Source: Hasllibacter sp963833115
Lineage (GTDB): Bacteria; Pseudomonadota; Alphaproteobacteria; Rhodobacterales; Rhodobacteraceae
Length of the DNA stretch: 64,000 nt
Direction: 5' to 3'
Assembly: GCA_963833115.1 (NCBI GenBank)
Contig: CAWHWS010000002.1
Coordinates: forward strand, 2,666,001 to 2,730,000
The first letter of the stretch is position 1. Each line of letters opens with the position of its first letter. Positions 31,799 to 40,396 of this stretch are shown one piece after another. The notes beneath the pieces were generated by a model. That model was given only the letters and a program-made list of their open reading frames with translations, searched no databases and was not told the DNA's origin. The position numbers and the translations under genes are program-made.

Positions 31799-31941
31799 TG
31801 GACCTGATCATGCCCTACCTGCCGGCCATCGCGCTCGGCGTGCTGGCGCTCCTCGCGCTTCGGTTCCTCTTCGGCATCGCGAAGATCGCCGTCGCGCTCG
31901 CCCTGCTGGGCGCGGCGCTCTGGTACGTCTTCGGCGCCTGA
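31798..31941 (+). CDS. Small hydrophobic protein, 47 residues, in the rimM-trmD gap
   Basis: ATG 31798-31800 overlaps the rimM stop. The product MDLIMPYLPAIALGVLALLA continues with LRFLFGIAKIAVALALLGAA and ends WYVFGA, two hydrophobic helices around an Arg-Phe turn. No family recognised. Coupling to rimM and the clean hydrophobic pattern argue that it is translated. Confidence 0.6.
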   Translation: MDLIMPYLPAIALGVLALLALRFLFGIAKIAVALALLGAALWYVFGA

Positions 31942-31993
31942 GGGCGCCGGCCGGAACGGACTCCTCCGCGCGCCGTTTCCCCGGCGACTCAAC

Positions 31994-32173
31994 CTGAAGA
32001 AAGCGCATGCCAAGCTCGAACTCATCCTCATCCTCCTCGCCGTCGCGGCCGTCGCGGCGCTGCTCGGCTTCGGGCGCCTCTCCGGCGCGGCCCTGACGGG
32101 GGCCAAGGTCCTGATCGGCATCGCGCTCGTCGTGTTCCTCCTGGTCGTGCTGGGCGTCATCGCGCTCGTCTGA
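31994..32173 (+). CDS. DUF1328/UPF0391-like small membrane protein (CTG start?)
   Basis: The frame closing at TGA 32171-32173 encodes LLGFGRLSGAALTGAKVLIG and IALVVFLLVVLGVIALV, the two-helix pattern of DUF1328 (usual form LGFGGIAG..A..AKILF). No ATG, GTG or TTG opens the frame; CTG 31994-31996 gives 59 residues with a polar start LKKAHAKLE. An ATG six codons later is out of frame, so a lost base is an alternative. Function of the family is unknown. Confidence 0.5.
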   Translation: MKKAHAKLELILILLAVAAVAALLGFGRLSGAALTGAKVLIGIALVVFLLVVLGVIALV

Positions 32174-32320
32174 CCCCCGGCGCCCGGCCCGTCCGGGCGC
32201 CGCCCCCCCGCCCAGGCGCTTGCCGGGCGCCGCGCCGGGGCCTAGTCCCGCGCCATGCCGGCACCGACCCGATCCCACGGCCGCCTCGCCGTCGGTGCCA
32301 GCGCCGCGCCGCGCGAAGTC

Positions 32321-33097
32321 ATGACCGCGCGCCCGCGCCTGGCCCGCGCCTGGACGGCGCGCGTGGTGACCCTGTTCCCTGACCTCTTCCCCGGCCCGCT
32401 CGGCGCCTCCCTCACCGGCCGCGCCCTCGAGGAGGGGCTGTGGCAGCTCGAGGCGGTCGACCTGCGCCGCCATGGTCTCGGCCGGCACCGCGCGGTGGAC
32501 GACACGCCCGCGGGCGGCGGCGCCGGCATGGTCCTGCGCCCCGACGTGGTCGACGCGGCCCTCCGCGAGGCCGGGCGGGATCTCGACGCGCCGGTCCTCT
32601 ACATGTCCCCGGCCGGGCGCCCGTGGACGCAGGGAGACGCCGCCGCGCTGGCCCGCGGGCCCGGCGCGGTGATCCTCTGCGGCCGGTTCGAGGGGGTGGA
32701 CCAGCGCGTGCTGGACGCCCACGGCGCGCGCGAGGTCTGCGTGGGGGATTTCGTGATGACGGGCGGCGAGCTGCCCGCGATGGCCTTGATCGACGCGTCG
32801 GTTCGGCTTATCGGCGGCGTGCTGGGGAATCGGGCCAGCGTGGAGGAGGAGTCCTTCGCCGCCGGCCTGCTGGAGCACCCGCACTACACGAAGCCCGCCA
32901 TCTGGGCGGACCGGCCCGTGCCGGAGGTCCTCACCTCCGGGGATCACGCGGCGGTCGCACGGTGGCGGCGCGAGGCGGCCGAGAGGCTGACGAAGGACCG
33001 ACGACCCGACCTGTGGCGCGCGCACAAAGGTGCGGACCGCGACGAGGACCGCAGCTCTCGGGGCGCGCACAACAGCGGGCCCACCCGCGACACATAG
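32321..33097 (+). CDS. trmD: tRNA (guanine-37-N1)-methyltransferase
   Basis: The product methylates G37 next to the anticodon and prevents frameshifting. SPOUT/TrmD motifs are WTARVVTLFPDLFPGPLGAS, AVDDTPAGGGAGMVLRPDVV, PVLYMSPAGRPWTQGDAAAL, LCGRFEGVDQRVLDAHGARE and GDFVMTGGELPAMALIDASV (the knot). I place the start at ATG 32321, giving 258 residues; ATG 32255 would add 22 residues without homology. The last 30 residues are a charged tail. Confidence 0.94.
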   Translation: MTARPRLARAWTARVVTLFPDLFPGPLGASLTGRALEEGLWQLEAVDLRRHGLGRHRAVDDTPAGGGAGMVLRPDVVDAALREAGRDLDAPVLYMSPAGRPWTQGDAAALARGPGAVILCGRFEGVDQRVLDAHGAREVCVGDFVMTGGELPAMALIDASVRLIGGVLGNRASVEEESFAAGLLEHPHYTKPAIWADRPVPEVLTSGDHAAVARWRREAAERLTKDRRPDLWRAHKGADRDEDRSSRGAHNSGPTRDT

Positions 33098-33106
33098 GAG
33101 CAGCGC

Positions 33107-33493
33107 ATGAACATCATCGCGCAGATCGAGGCCGAGCAGGTCGCCGCCCTCGGCAAGACGATCCCCGACTTCAAGCCCGGCGACACCGTCCGCGTCGGCT
33201 ACAAGGTGACCGAGGGCACCCGCACCCGGGTCCAGAACTACGAGGGCGTGTGCATCGCGCGCAAGAACGGCGCCGGCATCGCGGGCTCGTTCACGGTCCG
33301 CAAGATCAGCTTCGGCGAGGGCGTCGAGCGGGTCTTCCCCCTGCACTCCACCAATATCGACGAGATCACGGTCGTGCGCCGCGGCCGCGTCCGGCGCTCC
33401 AAGCTCTACTACCTGCGCTCGCGCCGCGGGAAGTCGGCGCGCATCGCCGAGAAGACCAACTATCGGCCCCTGGCCGCCAAGACGGAGGCCTGA
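33107..33493 (+). CDS. rplS: 50S ribosomal protein L19
   Basis: The 128-residue protein carries PDFKPGDTVRVGYKVTEGTR, VQNYEGVCIARKNGAGIAGS, FTVRKISFGEGVERVFPLHS and RRSKLYYLRSRRGKSARI, all standard L19. It begins nine bases after trmD with AGGAG upstream. L19 sits at the subunit interface. Confidence 0.98.
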   Translation: MNIIAQIEAEQVAALGKTIPDFKPGDTVRVGYKVTEGTRTRVQNYEGVCIARKNGAGIAGSFTVRKISFGEGVERVFPLHSTNIDEITVVRRGRVRRSKLYYLRSRRGKSARIAEKTNYRPLAAKTEA

Positions 33494-33496
33494 GCC

Positions 33497-33718
33497 ATGC
33501 GCAAGGACACCCATCCCGACTACCACGTCATCGGCGTCAAGCTCGTGAACGGCGACGTGGTGCAGATGAAGAGCTGCGCCGGCTCCGAGGGCCACCAGAT
33601 CGCGCTCGACATCGACCCCTCGGTGCACCCCGCCTGGACTGGCGGCAACACGCGCCTGATGGACACCGGCGGGCGCGTCTCGAAGTTCAAGAAGAAGTAC
33701 GAGGGCCTCGGCTTCTAG
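33497..33718 (+). CDS. rpmE: 50S ribosomal protein L31
   Basis: The 73-residue protein starts MRKDTHPDYHVIGVKLVNGD and ends SKFKKKYEGLGF. It lacks the N-terminal zinc-binding cysteine set; the single cysteine in MKSCAGSEG is not a zinc site, so this is the zinc-free form as in many alphaproteobacteria. It follows rplS by three bases and closes the operon before a UUCG hairpin. Confidence 0.97.
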   Translation: MRKDTHPDYHVIGVKLVNGDVVQMKSCAGSEGHQIALDIDPSVHPAWTGGNTRLMDTGGRVSKFKKKYEGLGF

Positions 33719-33746
33719 GCCCCCTCGCCATCGCCGCACGGCCGCG

Positions 33747-33768
33747 CGCCGCTCCTTCGGGGGCGGCG
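33747..33768. terminator. UUCG-tetraloop hairpin between rpmE and the EamA gene
   Basis: CGCCGCTCC and GGGGCGGCG pair over nine positions (one G-T) and enclose TTCG, the very stable tetraloop. It lies 28 bases after rpmE and 9 bases before the stop of the convergent EamA gene, so it could end transcripts from both sides. Confidence 0.6.
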
Positions 33769-33776
33769 TTCGCGTC

Positions 33777-34607
33777 TCAGCGCGCGAGCCGCAGCGAGGC
33801 CAGGCCCGAGACGAGGATCAGGGCCAGCCCCGCGAGCGTGATCGCGTCCGGCCAGTCGCCGAAGACCAGGCCGCCGGCGGCCGTGGCCGAGATGAGCTGC
33901 GTGTAGATCAGGGGCGCCACCACCGAGGCCGGGACGGTCCGGCTCACCCGCACCAGCACGTAGTTCCCCATCGCCGAGGACAGGGCGCTGATGGCGACGA
34001 GCGCCCAGAGCGCGGGCGGGAGCGTCGGCACCGCCGGCAGGGCGGTCGGCGTCAGGAGGAGCGCGCCGATCATGAGTTGGGACATCAGCAGCGCGCCCGA
34101 GCGGAAGGACGGGGAGAGCCAGCGCGTCGCCGCGAGGTAGCCGCCGTAGAGAGCGCCCGCCAGGATCGCGAAGGCGATGCTCGGCCCGACCTCCCCGCCC
34201 GGGCGCACGACGACGAGCACGCCCGCGAAGCCGCAGGCCAGCAGCGCCGCGCGCGCTAGGCTCCACCGCTCGCCCAGGAGCCAGACCGACAGCGCGTAGG
34301 ACACCGCCGGGCCGACGAAGAAGGCCCCGAACACGGCGCCGATGGGCTCCGTGCGCAGGGCCGTGAGGATGCAGGCGATACCCCCCGCGATCAGGGCCGC
34401 CCGCAGGACGACGCGCCAGTCCGCCATCATCGCCCACTCGCCGCGCCGCACCCGCAGGACCGGCGCCAGGATCGCGGCCGCGATGGCGAAGCGGGACCAG
34501 GCGACGAAGAGCGGCGAGACGCCTCCCCCCGTCAGCCACTTGCCCGCCGTGTCGCCGACCACGACCAGGGAGACCGCCGCGAAGACGGCGAGGAACGTCG
34601 CCAGCAT
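33777..34607 (-). CDS. EamA-family (DMT superfamily) membrane transporter
   Basis: The 276-residue protein has ten predicted helices in two EamA repeats: SPLFVAWSRFAIAAAILAPV and PIGAVFGAFFVGPAVSYALS in the first, NYVLVRVSRTVPASVVAPLI and DWPDAITLAGLALILVSGLA in the second. It differs from the EamA protein near leuB. It is a probable small-molecule exporter with unknown substrate. It is convergent with rpmE and divergent from mipZ. Confidence 0.88.
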   Translation of the reverse strand: MLATFLAVFAAVSLVVVGDTAGKWLTGGGVSPLFVAWSRFAIAAAILAPVLRVRRGEWAMMADWRVVLRAALIAGGIACILTALRTEPIGAVFGAFFVGPAVSYALSVWLLGERWSLARAALLACGFAGVLVVVRPGGEVGPSIAFAILAGALYGGYLAATRWLSPSFRSGALLMSQLMIGALLLTPTALPAVPTLPPALWALVAISALSSAMGNYVLVRVSRTVPASVVAPLIYTQLISATAAGGLVFGDWPDAITLAGLALILVSGLASLRLAR

Positions 34608-34699
34608 GCGCCCGCCCTAGGGCCCGGCGGCGCCCCGGGCAAGCGGCGCTTCCGCCCGGGCCCGCGCTCGCCTATGCGCGGCGGCGGAGGGGGACCGGC

Positions 34700-35479
34700 A
34701 TGGCGCACGTGATCGTGGTGGGCAACGAGAAGGGCGGCTCGGGCAAGTCGACGACCGCGATGCACGTCGCGACCGCCCTGGCGTGGGCCGGCCGGCGCGT
34801 CGGCGCGCTCGACCTCGACCTGCGGCAGACCTCGCTCGCGCGCTATCTCGAGAACCGCGCCGCCTTCGCCGCCGCCTCGGGGATCGACCTGCCGATGCCG
34901 CGCTACCTGCCCCTGCCGGAGGGCGGCGACGAGGCCCGCCTGGGCGCCGCGCTGGATTGCCTCGAGGAGGGCAGCGACTTCGTGGTGATCGACTGCCCGG
35001 GCTCGCACACGCGCCTGAGCCAGGTCGCGCACATGGCGGCGGACACGCTCGTCACGCCGCTCAACGACAGCTTCGTGGATTTCGACCTCCTGGGGAAGAT
35101 CGACGTGGAGGGGCGCGTGCTCGGCCCCTCGATCTACTCCGAGATGGTCTGGTCGGCGCGTCAGGCGCGCATGCGGGGCGGGCTGCGGCCCATCGACTGG
35201 ATCGTGCTGCGCAACCGCTTGGGCTCGCAGGCGATGATCAACAAGCGGCGCGTGGGCGGCGCGCTCGAGGAGCTCTCCCGCCGGATCGGGTTCCGGGTGG
35301 CGCCGGGCTTCTCCGAGCGGGTGATCTTCCGCGAGCTCTTTCCCAGGGGGCTCACCCTTCTCGACCTGCGCGAGGCGGGCCTCGGCGGCGGGCTCAACAT
35401 GTCGGGGGTGGCGGCGCGCCAGGAGCTGCGCGAGCTGATCGCGGCGCTCCGGCTGCCGGGCATGGACGGCGGGCCCTAG
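34700..35479 (+). CDS. mipZ: Division-plane positioning ATPase MipZ
   Basis: The 259-residue ParA-family protein has the deviant Walker A motif VGNEKGGSGKSTTAMHVATA, VGALDLDLRQTSLARYLENR, FVVIDCPGSHTRLSQVAHMA, and VTPLNDSFVDFDLLGKID. Its second half, IDWIVLRNRLGSQAMINKRR and VIFRELFPRGLTLLDLREAG, is characteristic of Caulobacter MipZ. MipZ binds ParB at the origin and forms gradients that inhibit FtsZ near the poles. Its presence supports the alphaproteobacterial assignment. It stands alone before tRNA-Arg. Confidence 0.93.
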   Translation: MAHVIVVGNEKGGSGKSTTAMHVATALAWAGRRVGALDLDLRQTSLARYLENRAAFAAASGIDLPMPRYLPLPEGGDEARLGAALDCLEEGSDFVVIDCPGSHTRLSQVAHMAADTLVTPLNDSFVDFDLLGKIDVEGRVLGPSIYSEMVWSARQARMRGGLRPIDWIVLRNRLGSQAMINKRRVGGALEELSRRIGFRVAPGFSERVIFRELFPRGLTLLDLREAGLGGGLNMSGVAARQELRELIAALRLPGMDGGP

Positions 35480-35506
35480 CGACGGGCCGCGGCGGTTCGG
35501 AGAGGA

Positions 35507-35583
35507 TGGCGCACTGGGGAGGATTCGAACCCCCGACCCCCTGATTCGTAGTCAGGTACTCTATCCAACTGAGCTACCAGTGC
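35507..35583 (-). tRNA. tRNA-Arg (anticodon ACG)
   Basis: The minus strand folds as a full tRNA: acceptor GCACTGG paired with CCAGTGC, D-arm with AGCTCAGTTGGATAGAG, anticodon loop CTACGAA (anticodon ACG, wobble position probably edited to inosine), T-arm GGTTCGAATCC, and encoded CCA (plus 35507-35509 is TGG). Confidence 0.95.
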
Positions 35584-35633
35584 GTGGCGGGGTCACTATC
35601 CGCCGCCCAGGGGGAGCGCAAGGCCCGCGGGCC

Positions 35634-37037
35634 CTACTCCGCCGCGGCGCGCAGCACGTCCGACTTGGGGATGCGCACGGCGAAGCGGGTGCCGTCCGCG
35701 CCGGTCTCCTGCAGGTCGAGCCGCCCGCCATGGCCGCGCGCCAGCTCGGCGGCGATCGCGAGGCCGAGGCCCGATCCGCCCTTGCGCACCCCGCCCCGGA
35801 AGGCGGTGAACAGGTTCTCGCGCGCGACCTTGGGCAGGCCGGGGCCGGTGTCGCTCACGAGGATGGTCCAGGCGGAATCGTCCTCGTGCGCGGCGATGGC
35901 GACCTCGCCGCCCCCGCCGCGCCGCCCGGTCAGGGCCTGGCGCGCGTTGCGCACGAGGTTGAGGAGGATGCGCGCGATCTGCTCGCGGTCGGCGCGCAGG
36001 ACGAAGCCCGCGGGGATGTCCTCGCGGAACGCGATCGGCGCCTCCCCGGCGGCCAGGCGCTCGCCGTCGACGATGTCGGCGACCACGGGGGCCAGGGCGA
36101 AGCGCTCCAGGCGGGGGGGCGGCTCCTCGGCGCGGCCGAAGGCGAGCGTGCCCTCGCAGAGGTTCACCGCCCGCTCGATGGCGCCCAGGAGCTTGGGCGC
36201 GGCGCGCTGGATCATCGGGTCCCGCGACGTCTCGAGCCGGTCCGCGAAGAGCTGCGCCGTGGTCAGGATGTTGCGCAGGTCGTGGCTGACCTTGGCGACC
36301 GCGCCGCCGAGCTGCGCCAGCCGCTCGCGTTGCCGCAGCGCGCCGGTGATCTCGGTCTGCATCGCGGCGAGGGCCTCCTCGGCCTCGCGCAGCTCGCGCA
36401 CGTCGGCGCTGGGCACGATCAGGGTGCGCATGTCCTCGGGCGCGGCGGCGTAGCGGGCCATGTGGTCGATCACGCCGCGGATCGGCTGCACCAGCACGCG
36501 GCGCACCGCGAGGAACAGAAGGAACGCCGTCACCACCGAGATCAGCGCCGAGAGCGCCAGGATGTTCAGCCCGTAGTCGACCATCGCGGCGCGCAGGGGG
36601 GCCGAGCGCATCGTGACCTCGATCTGCATGCCGGCCTCGCGCACCGGATCGCCGATCACCCGGATGATGCGCGGCTCGGTGTCCGCGAGGCCGGCGAGCG
36701 CGTCCCGGATCAGGGTGAACGGATCGGCCGCGCGCAGATCGTAGGTCGCGTCGATCGGCGCGGGGATCGGGGAGGACAGGACCAGCTCCCGCCGGTCCGC
36801 CCGCCGCAGGACGACGTTGAAGACGTCGACCGTCTCGAGGAGCTCGGCCTCCAGCTCCTCGGAGAGCATGTCGTCGGTCGCGAGCTCGGCCAGGGCCGCG
36901 ATCTGCGCGCGCTCTAGTCGCGACAGGAGGTAGTCCTCCCGGAAGCGCGCGACGGAGGGCACGAAGATCAGGACCTCCGCCAGCATGACGAACGCCGCCG
37001 TCAGGATCAGGAACCGGCCGGAAAGGGTGTTGAGCAT
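35634..37037 (-). CDS. Sensor histidine kinase (orphan)
   Basis: The 467-residue membrane kinase has TM1 (GRFLILTAAFVMLAEVLIFV), an extracytoplasmic sensor region at about 30-165, TM2 (NILALSALISVVTAFLLFLA), a HAMP-like linker (VLVQPIRGVIDHMARYA), the H box KVSHDLRNILTTAQLFADRL with the phospho-accepting histidine, and the ATPase boxes LLNLVRNARQALTG (N), VSDTGPGLP (G1) and GGSGLGLAIAAELA (G2). No response regulator lies next to it, so its partner is elsewhere. It is close to mipZ only by position. Confidence 0.92.
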   Translation of the reverse strand: MLNTLSGRFLILTAAFVMLAEVLIFVPSVARFREDYLLSRLERAQIAALAELATDDMLSEELEAELLETVDVFNVVLRRADRRELVLSSPIPAPIDATYDLRAADPFTLIRDALAGLADTEPRIIRVIGDPVREAGMQIEVTMRSAPLRAAMVDYGLNILALSALISVVTAFLLFLAVRRVLVQPIRGVIDHMARYAAAPEDMRTLIVPSADVRELREAEEALAAMQTEITGALRQRERLAQLGGAVAKVSHDLRNILTTAQLFADRLETSRDPMIQRAAPKLLGAIERAVNLCEGTLAFGRAEEPPPRLERFALAPVVADIVDGERLAAGEAPIAFREDIPAGFVLRADREQIARILLNLVRNARQALTGRRGGGGEVAIAAHEDDSAWTILVSDTGPGLPKVARENLFTAFRGGVRKGGSGLGLAIAAELARGHGGRLDLQETGADGTRFAVRIPKSDVLRAAAE

Positions 37038-37110
37038 GTGCGGCCCTCGCGCGCCTCGGCATGGCGGCGCGTCGCCGGGCGGGACGCCCCGTCCCGGCGG
37101 CCCGATTCTG

Positions 37111-38574
37111 TCACGGCACGAGCCGCTGCACCAGCCGGACGGCGGCCTTGACCGCGCCGCTCTCGAACAGGCGGGGGGCGAAATGGGCGCCGGCGGCCCG
37201 TTTGGAGGCCTCGCCACGGGTCGGATAGGGCGCGACCATGCCCGCGACATGGCTCATCTTGAGCCCGGCGGAGATCGCGAGCGCCCAGAGGCCGATCATG
37301 TCCCCCGCCCCGGCGCCGACGATGGTGGCGCCGACCGGCCGGCCGCGCACGACGACGACTTTCACGAAACCCGCCGTCTCGCCCTCCGCGATGGCGCGGT
37401 CGTTCTCCTCGAGGGCGAAACGCGCGACCTGGGTGCGGCCGGGATGCTCCGCGCGGGCCTCCGCCTCGGTTCGGCCGACCTGCGCGACCTCGGGATCGGT
37501 ATAGGTCGTCCAGGGGATGTGCGCGCGGGACGCCTTGGACGGCAGGGCGAAGAGGATCTGCCGGATCACGACGCCGGCATGGTAGCCCGCGACATGCGTG
37601 AACTGCAGCCGGCCGGCCACGTCGCCCACCGCGTAGACCCGGCGGTTGGATACCGAGCGCAGGCCGTCGCCGACCGTGATGCCGCGCTCGGTGTGGTCCA
37701 CCTCCCCCCGGTCGAGCCCGAGGTCGCGCACGTTCGCGCGCCGCCCGGCCGCGAGCAGGAGGTGCGTGCCTTCGATGCGGCGTCCGTCATCGGCGCGAAG
37801 GACGATGGCGCCGGCCGCGCCCGAGGCCGAGGCGACGCGCGCGCCCTCCTCGATCCGCACGCCCTCGGCGCGCAGGCGGGCGATGGCGACGGCCGCGGCC
37901 TCGGGGTCGTCCTTGGCCAGGGCGGGGCCGTCCGAGAGGACCGTGACCTCGCTGCCGAGGCGTCGGTGGGCCTGCGCCATCTCCATCCCGATCGGCCCGC
38001 CGCCGACGATCAGGAGGTGGCCGGGCCGTTCGCGCAAATCCCACAGCGTCTCGTTCGTGAGGAAGGGCACGCCGTCCAGCCCGTCGATCGGCGGCACGAA
38101 GGGGGAGGAGCCGGTCGCGATCACGATCCGGCGGGCGATGATCTCGGCCTCCCCGGCGCGCAGCGTGGTGGGCGAGACGAAACGCGCGCGCGACCGGATC
38201 ACCGTGACGCCCAGGCCCTCGAACCGCTCCTGGCTGTCGACCGGCGCGATGGCCTGGGTGGCGCGGGCGACATGCGCCATCGCTTCGGCGTAGTCGACCT
38301 GCGGCGCCACGGGGCGCACGCCGTAGGGCGCCCCGGTCGTCATGGCGTGCGCATGCTTGGCGGCGGCGAGCAGGGCCTTGGACGGCACGCAGCCGTAGTT
38401 GAGGCAGTCGCCCCCCATCAGGTGGTCCTCGAAGAGGACGACGCGCGCGCCCATCTGCGCCGCCCCCGCCGCGACCGAGAGGCCGCCCGATCCGCCGCCG
38501 ATCACCGCGACGTCCGCCTCGATCCGGCGTGCGGGGGCGCCGGCCCCGGGCCGCATCGTCGTTCCATCGGGCAT
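37111..38574 (-). CDS. Flavin disulfide reductase (mercuric reductase / lipoamide dehydrogenase-like)
   Basis: The 487-residue protein has the FAD-binding start ADVAVIGGGSGGLSVAAGAA, the redox-active disulfide in GGDCLNYGCVPSKALLAAAK, an NAD(P) Rossmann motif LIVGGGPIGMEMAQAHRRLG, the second FAD motif VYAVGDVAGRLQFTHVAGYH, and a pyridine-nucleotide dimerisation domain. It lacks the C-terminal cysteine pair and N-terminal HMA domain of true mercuric reductase. It is translated just after the TVP38-family gene (three bases between), a pairing seen in several proteobacteria; the substrate is not known. Confidence 0.88.
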   Translation of the reverse strand: MPDGTTMRPGAGAPARRIEADVAVIGGGSGGLSVAAGAAQMGARVVLFEDHLMGGDCLNYGCVPSKALLAAAKHAHAMTTGAPYGVRPVAPQVDYAEAMAHVARATQAIAPVDSQERFEGLGVTVIRSRARFVSPTTLRAGEAEIIARRIVIATGSSPFVPPIDGLDGVPFLTNETLWDLRERPGHLLIVGGGPIGMEMAQAHRRLGSEVTVLSDGPALAKDDPEAAAVAIARLRAEGVRIEEGARVASASGAAGAIVLRADDGRRIEGTHLLLAAGRRANVRDLGLDRGEVDHTERGITVGDGLRSVSNRRVYAVGDVAGRLQFTHVAGYHAGVVIRQILFALPSKASRAHIPWTTYTDPEVAQVGRTEAEARAEHPGRTQVARFALEENDRAIAEGETAGFVKVVVVRGRPVGATIVGAGAGDMIGLWALAISAGLKMSHVAGMVAPYPTRGEASKRAAGAHFAPRLFESGAVKAAVRLVQRLVP

Positions 38575-38577
38575 GGC

Positions 38578-39318
38578 TCAGGGTCCTTCTCGGCCGCGCA
38601 CGGCCTTGATCGCGATGGGCAGGGCCGCCAGCAGGCAGAGCCCCAGGATGGGCAGCAGGACGTGGGGCTCGAACACGATGCCGAGGTCGGGCGTCTCGCC
38701 GGCGGCGAAGACCGCGCCGAGCCCCGCGCCGACCGAGGTGTAGACCACCGCGCCGGGGATGATGCCGAGGAAGGTCGTGACGACGAAGCGCGGCAGCGGG
38801 ACCCCGACGAGCGCGGGGAGGATGTTCGCCGCGAAGAACGGGACCGCCGGGACCAGGCGGATGAGCAACAGCATCGACCACTGATTCTCGTCGATCCCGT
38901 CCTTGATCCGGCGGACGAGGCCGTCGCCCGCGTCCATGCGCGCCGCGAGCCGCTCGCCCAGGCCCCAGCGCGCGGCCGAGAAGATCGCCGCCGCGCCGAT
39001 GGTCGCGCCGAGCACGTTGTAGAGCGCGCCGGGGAAGGTGGCGAAGAGGAAGCCCCCCGTGAGCGTCATGATGGTCGCCCCCGGCAGCGAGAAGGCGACC
39101 ACCGCGACATAGGCCGCGACGAACGCGCCCGCGGCGAGGGGGTAGTTCGCGTCGCGGTAGGCGATGAGGGCCTCGCGGTTCGCCGCCAGGGTCTCGAACG
39201 TCAGATGATCGCGCAGGAGCCAGCCGCCGGCGAGCGCGGCGAGCGCCACGAGCGCGAGGGGCAGCCGGCGCAGGAGGGCGCGCCGGGCGCCGCCGTCCGG
39301 GGTGTCGGCATCGGTCAT
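38578..39318 (-). CDS. TVP38/TMEM64-family (DedA-like) membrane protein
   Basis: The 246-residue membrane protein has the SNARE-associated/VTT core: AAYVAVVAFSLPGATIMTLT, GGFLFATFPGALYNVLGATI, then LLLIRLVPAVPFFAANILPA and RFVVTTFLGIIPGAVVYTSV, with reentrant-loop prolines typical of the family. Relatives move lipids or small molecules across the membrane. It is the first gene of a two-gene unit with the flavin reductase, suggesting a shared role, perhaps in redox or metal resistance. Confidence 0.88.
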   Translation of the reverse strand: MTDADTPDGGARRALLRRLPLALVALAALAGGWLLRDHLTFETLAANREALIAYRDANYPLAAGAFVAAYVAVVAFSLPGATIMTLTGGFLFATFPGALYNVLGATIGAAAIFSAARWGLGERLAARMDAGDGLVRRIKDGIDENQWSMLLLIRLVPAVPFFAANILPALVGVPLPRFVVTTFLGIIPGAVVYTSVGAGLGAVFAAGETPDLGIVFEPHVLLPILGLCLLAALPIAIKAVRGREGP

Positions 39319-39457
39319 GGTCGGCCCTTCGGCATGGTCGGCGAGAAGGACAGGATGGGGCGCGCCGGCGGTGCGCGACAGGGGGTGTAACGCGCGCTTG
39401 AGGACGCGGGGGGCGCGCGCGCTCGTCCGCAGGCGCCCGAAAGGGGCCGGGCGCGCG

Positions 39458-39486
39458 TTGACAGGAGCGGCCCCGATGCGTATCGG
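39458..39486 (+). promoter_or_regulatory. Promoter of the rpmH-rnpA operon
   Basis: A perfect TTGACA (39458-39463) and TATCGG (39481-39486) are separated by 17 bases, about 100 bases upstream of the rpmH start. This is the best sigma-70-type promoter in the window. The rest of the 267-base gap after the divergent TVP38 gene has no supported gene. Confidence 0.6.
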
Positions 39487-39585
39487 GCGGCCTTCGACAT
39501 CACGGCGGGCGTGATCCTCGGGCGTGCCCGGAGATATCCGCCCGAACGCGGCCGGGCCTCCCGGCGACAGACCCGGAGAGATGCC

Positions 39586-39720
39586 ATGAAGCGCACGTTC
39601 CAGCCCTCGAACCTCGTCCGCAAGCGGCGCCACGGCTTCCGCGCCCGCATGGCGACCAAGGCGGGCCGCAAGATCCTCAACGCCCGGCGCGCCCGCGGCC
39701 GCAAGTCGATCTGCGCCTGA
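39586..39720 (+). CDS. rpmH: 50S ribosomal protein L34
   Basis: The 44-residue basic protein is a textbook L34: MKRTFQPSNLVRKRRHGFRA, then RMATKAGRKILNARRARGRK. It starts at ATG 39586 with CCGGAGAG upstream. It heads the rpmH-rnpA-yidD-yidC order conserved in bacteria, near the origin in many species. Confidence 0.98.
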   Translation: MKRTFQPSNLVRKRRHGFRARMATKAGRKILNARRARGRKSICA

Positions 39721-39772
39721 TCCCCGGACCTCCGGGCCGCGGTCCGGCGGCGCGGGCCCCGTCTTGGACGTC

Positions 39773-40090
39773 ATGACCCGGCGCGCCGACTTCCTGGCGG
39801 CCGCGAGGGCACGCCGGGCCTCCGCGCCGGGCCTGAACCTCCAGGCGCGCGCGCGGGGCGATGACGGGCCGCCGCGGGTCGGGTTCACCTGCTCCAAGAA
39901 GGTCGGAGGCGCGGTCGCGCGCAACCGCGCCAAGCGCCGCCTGCGCGAGGCCGCGCGCCTCGCGCTCGCCCCGCTCGCCCGGCCCGGCTGGGACTACGTC
40001 CTCGTCGGCCGGCGAGACGCCACCGCCGAGCGCCCCTGGGATGCGCTCCTGGACGACACCCGCCGCGCGGCGGCGCGCGCGCACGGGTGA
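39773..40090 (+). CDS. rnpA: Ribonuclease P protein component
   Basis: The 105-residue basic protein binds RNase P RNA to mature tRNA 5' ends. It has RADFLAAARARRASAPGLNL, RVGFTCSKKVGGAVARNRAK with the conserved RNR motif continuing RRLREAARL, and WDYVLVGRRDA. ATG 39773 is preferred to a TTG nine bases earlier. Its end overlaps yidD by four bases. Confidence 0.94.
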   Translation: MTRRADFLAAARARRASAPGLNLQARARGDDGPPRVGFTCSKKVGGAVARNRAKRRLREAARLALAPLARPGWDYVLVGRRDATAERPWDALLDDTRRAAARAHG

Positions 40091-40338
40091 GCCCGCTCGC
40101 GCGCCTCCTCCGCGCGCCGGTGCACTTCTACCGCGCGACCTTCTCGCCCATCGTGGGCCATTCCTGCCGCTTTCAGCCGACCTGCTCCGCCTACGCGCTC
40201 GAGGCGCTGGCGGCCCATGGCGGTCTGCGCGGCGGCTGGCTCGCGCTGCGCCGCATCGCGCGCTGCCACCCGTTCGCCGGGGCCGGCTACGACCCCGTGC
40301 CCGAACCGCGGCGGGGGCGCGACGCCCGGCGCCCTTGA
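40087..40338 (+). CDS. yidD: Membrane protein insertion efficiency factor YidD
   Basis: The 83-residue protein has the family core YRATFSPIVGHSCRFQPTCS followed by AYALEALAAHGGLRGGWLAL and RRIARCHPFAGAGYDPVP, with the conserved cysteines. It is a membrane-associated amphipathic protein that helps YidC. GTG start overlaps the rnpA stop (GTGA). The short tail is arginine rich. Confidence 0.95.
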   Translation: MSPLARLLRAPVHFYRATFSPIVGHSCRFQPTCSAYALEALAAHGGLRGGWLALRRIARCHPFAGAGYDPVPEPRRGRDARRP

Positions 40339-40396
40339 CCTCGCGCCGGTGCGCCTGTTGAACCCGCCGGACCCCTAACATCGGTGGCCGCCCGTC

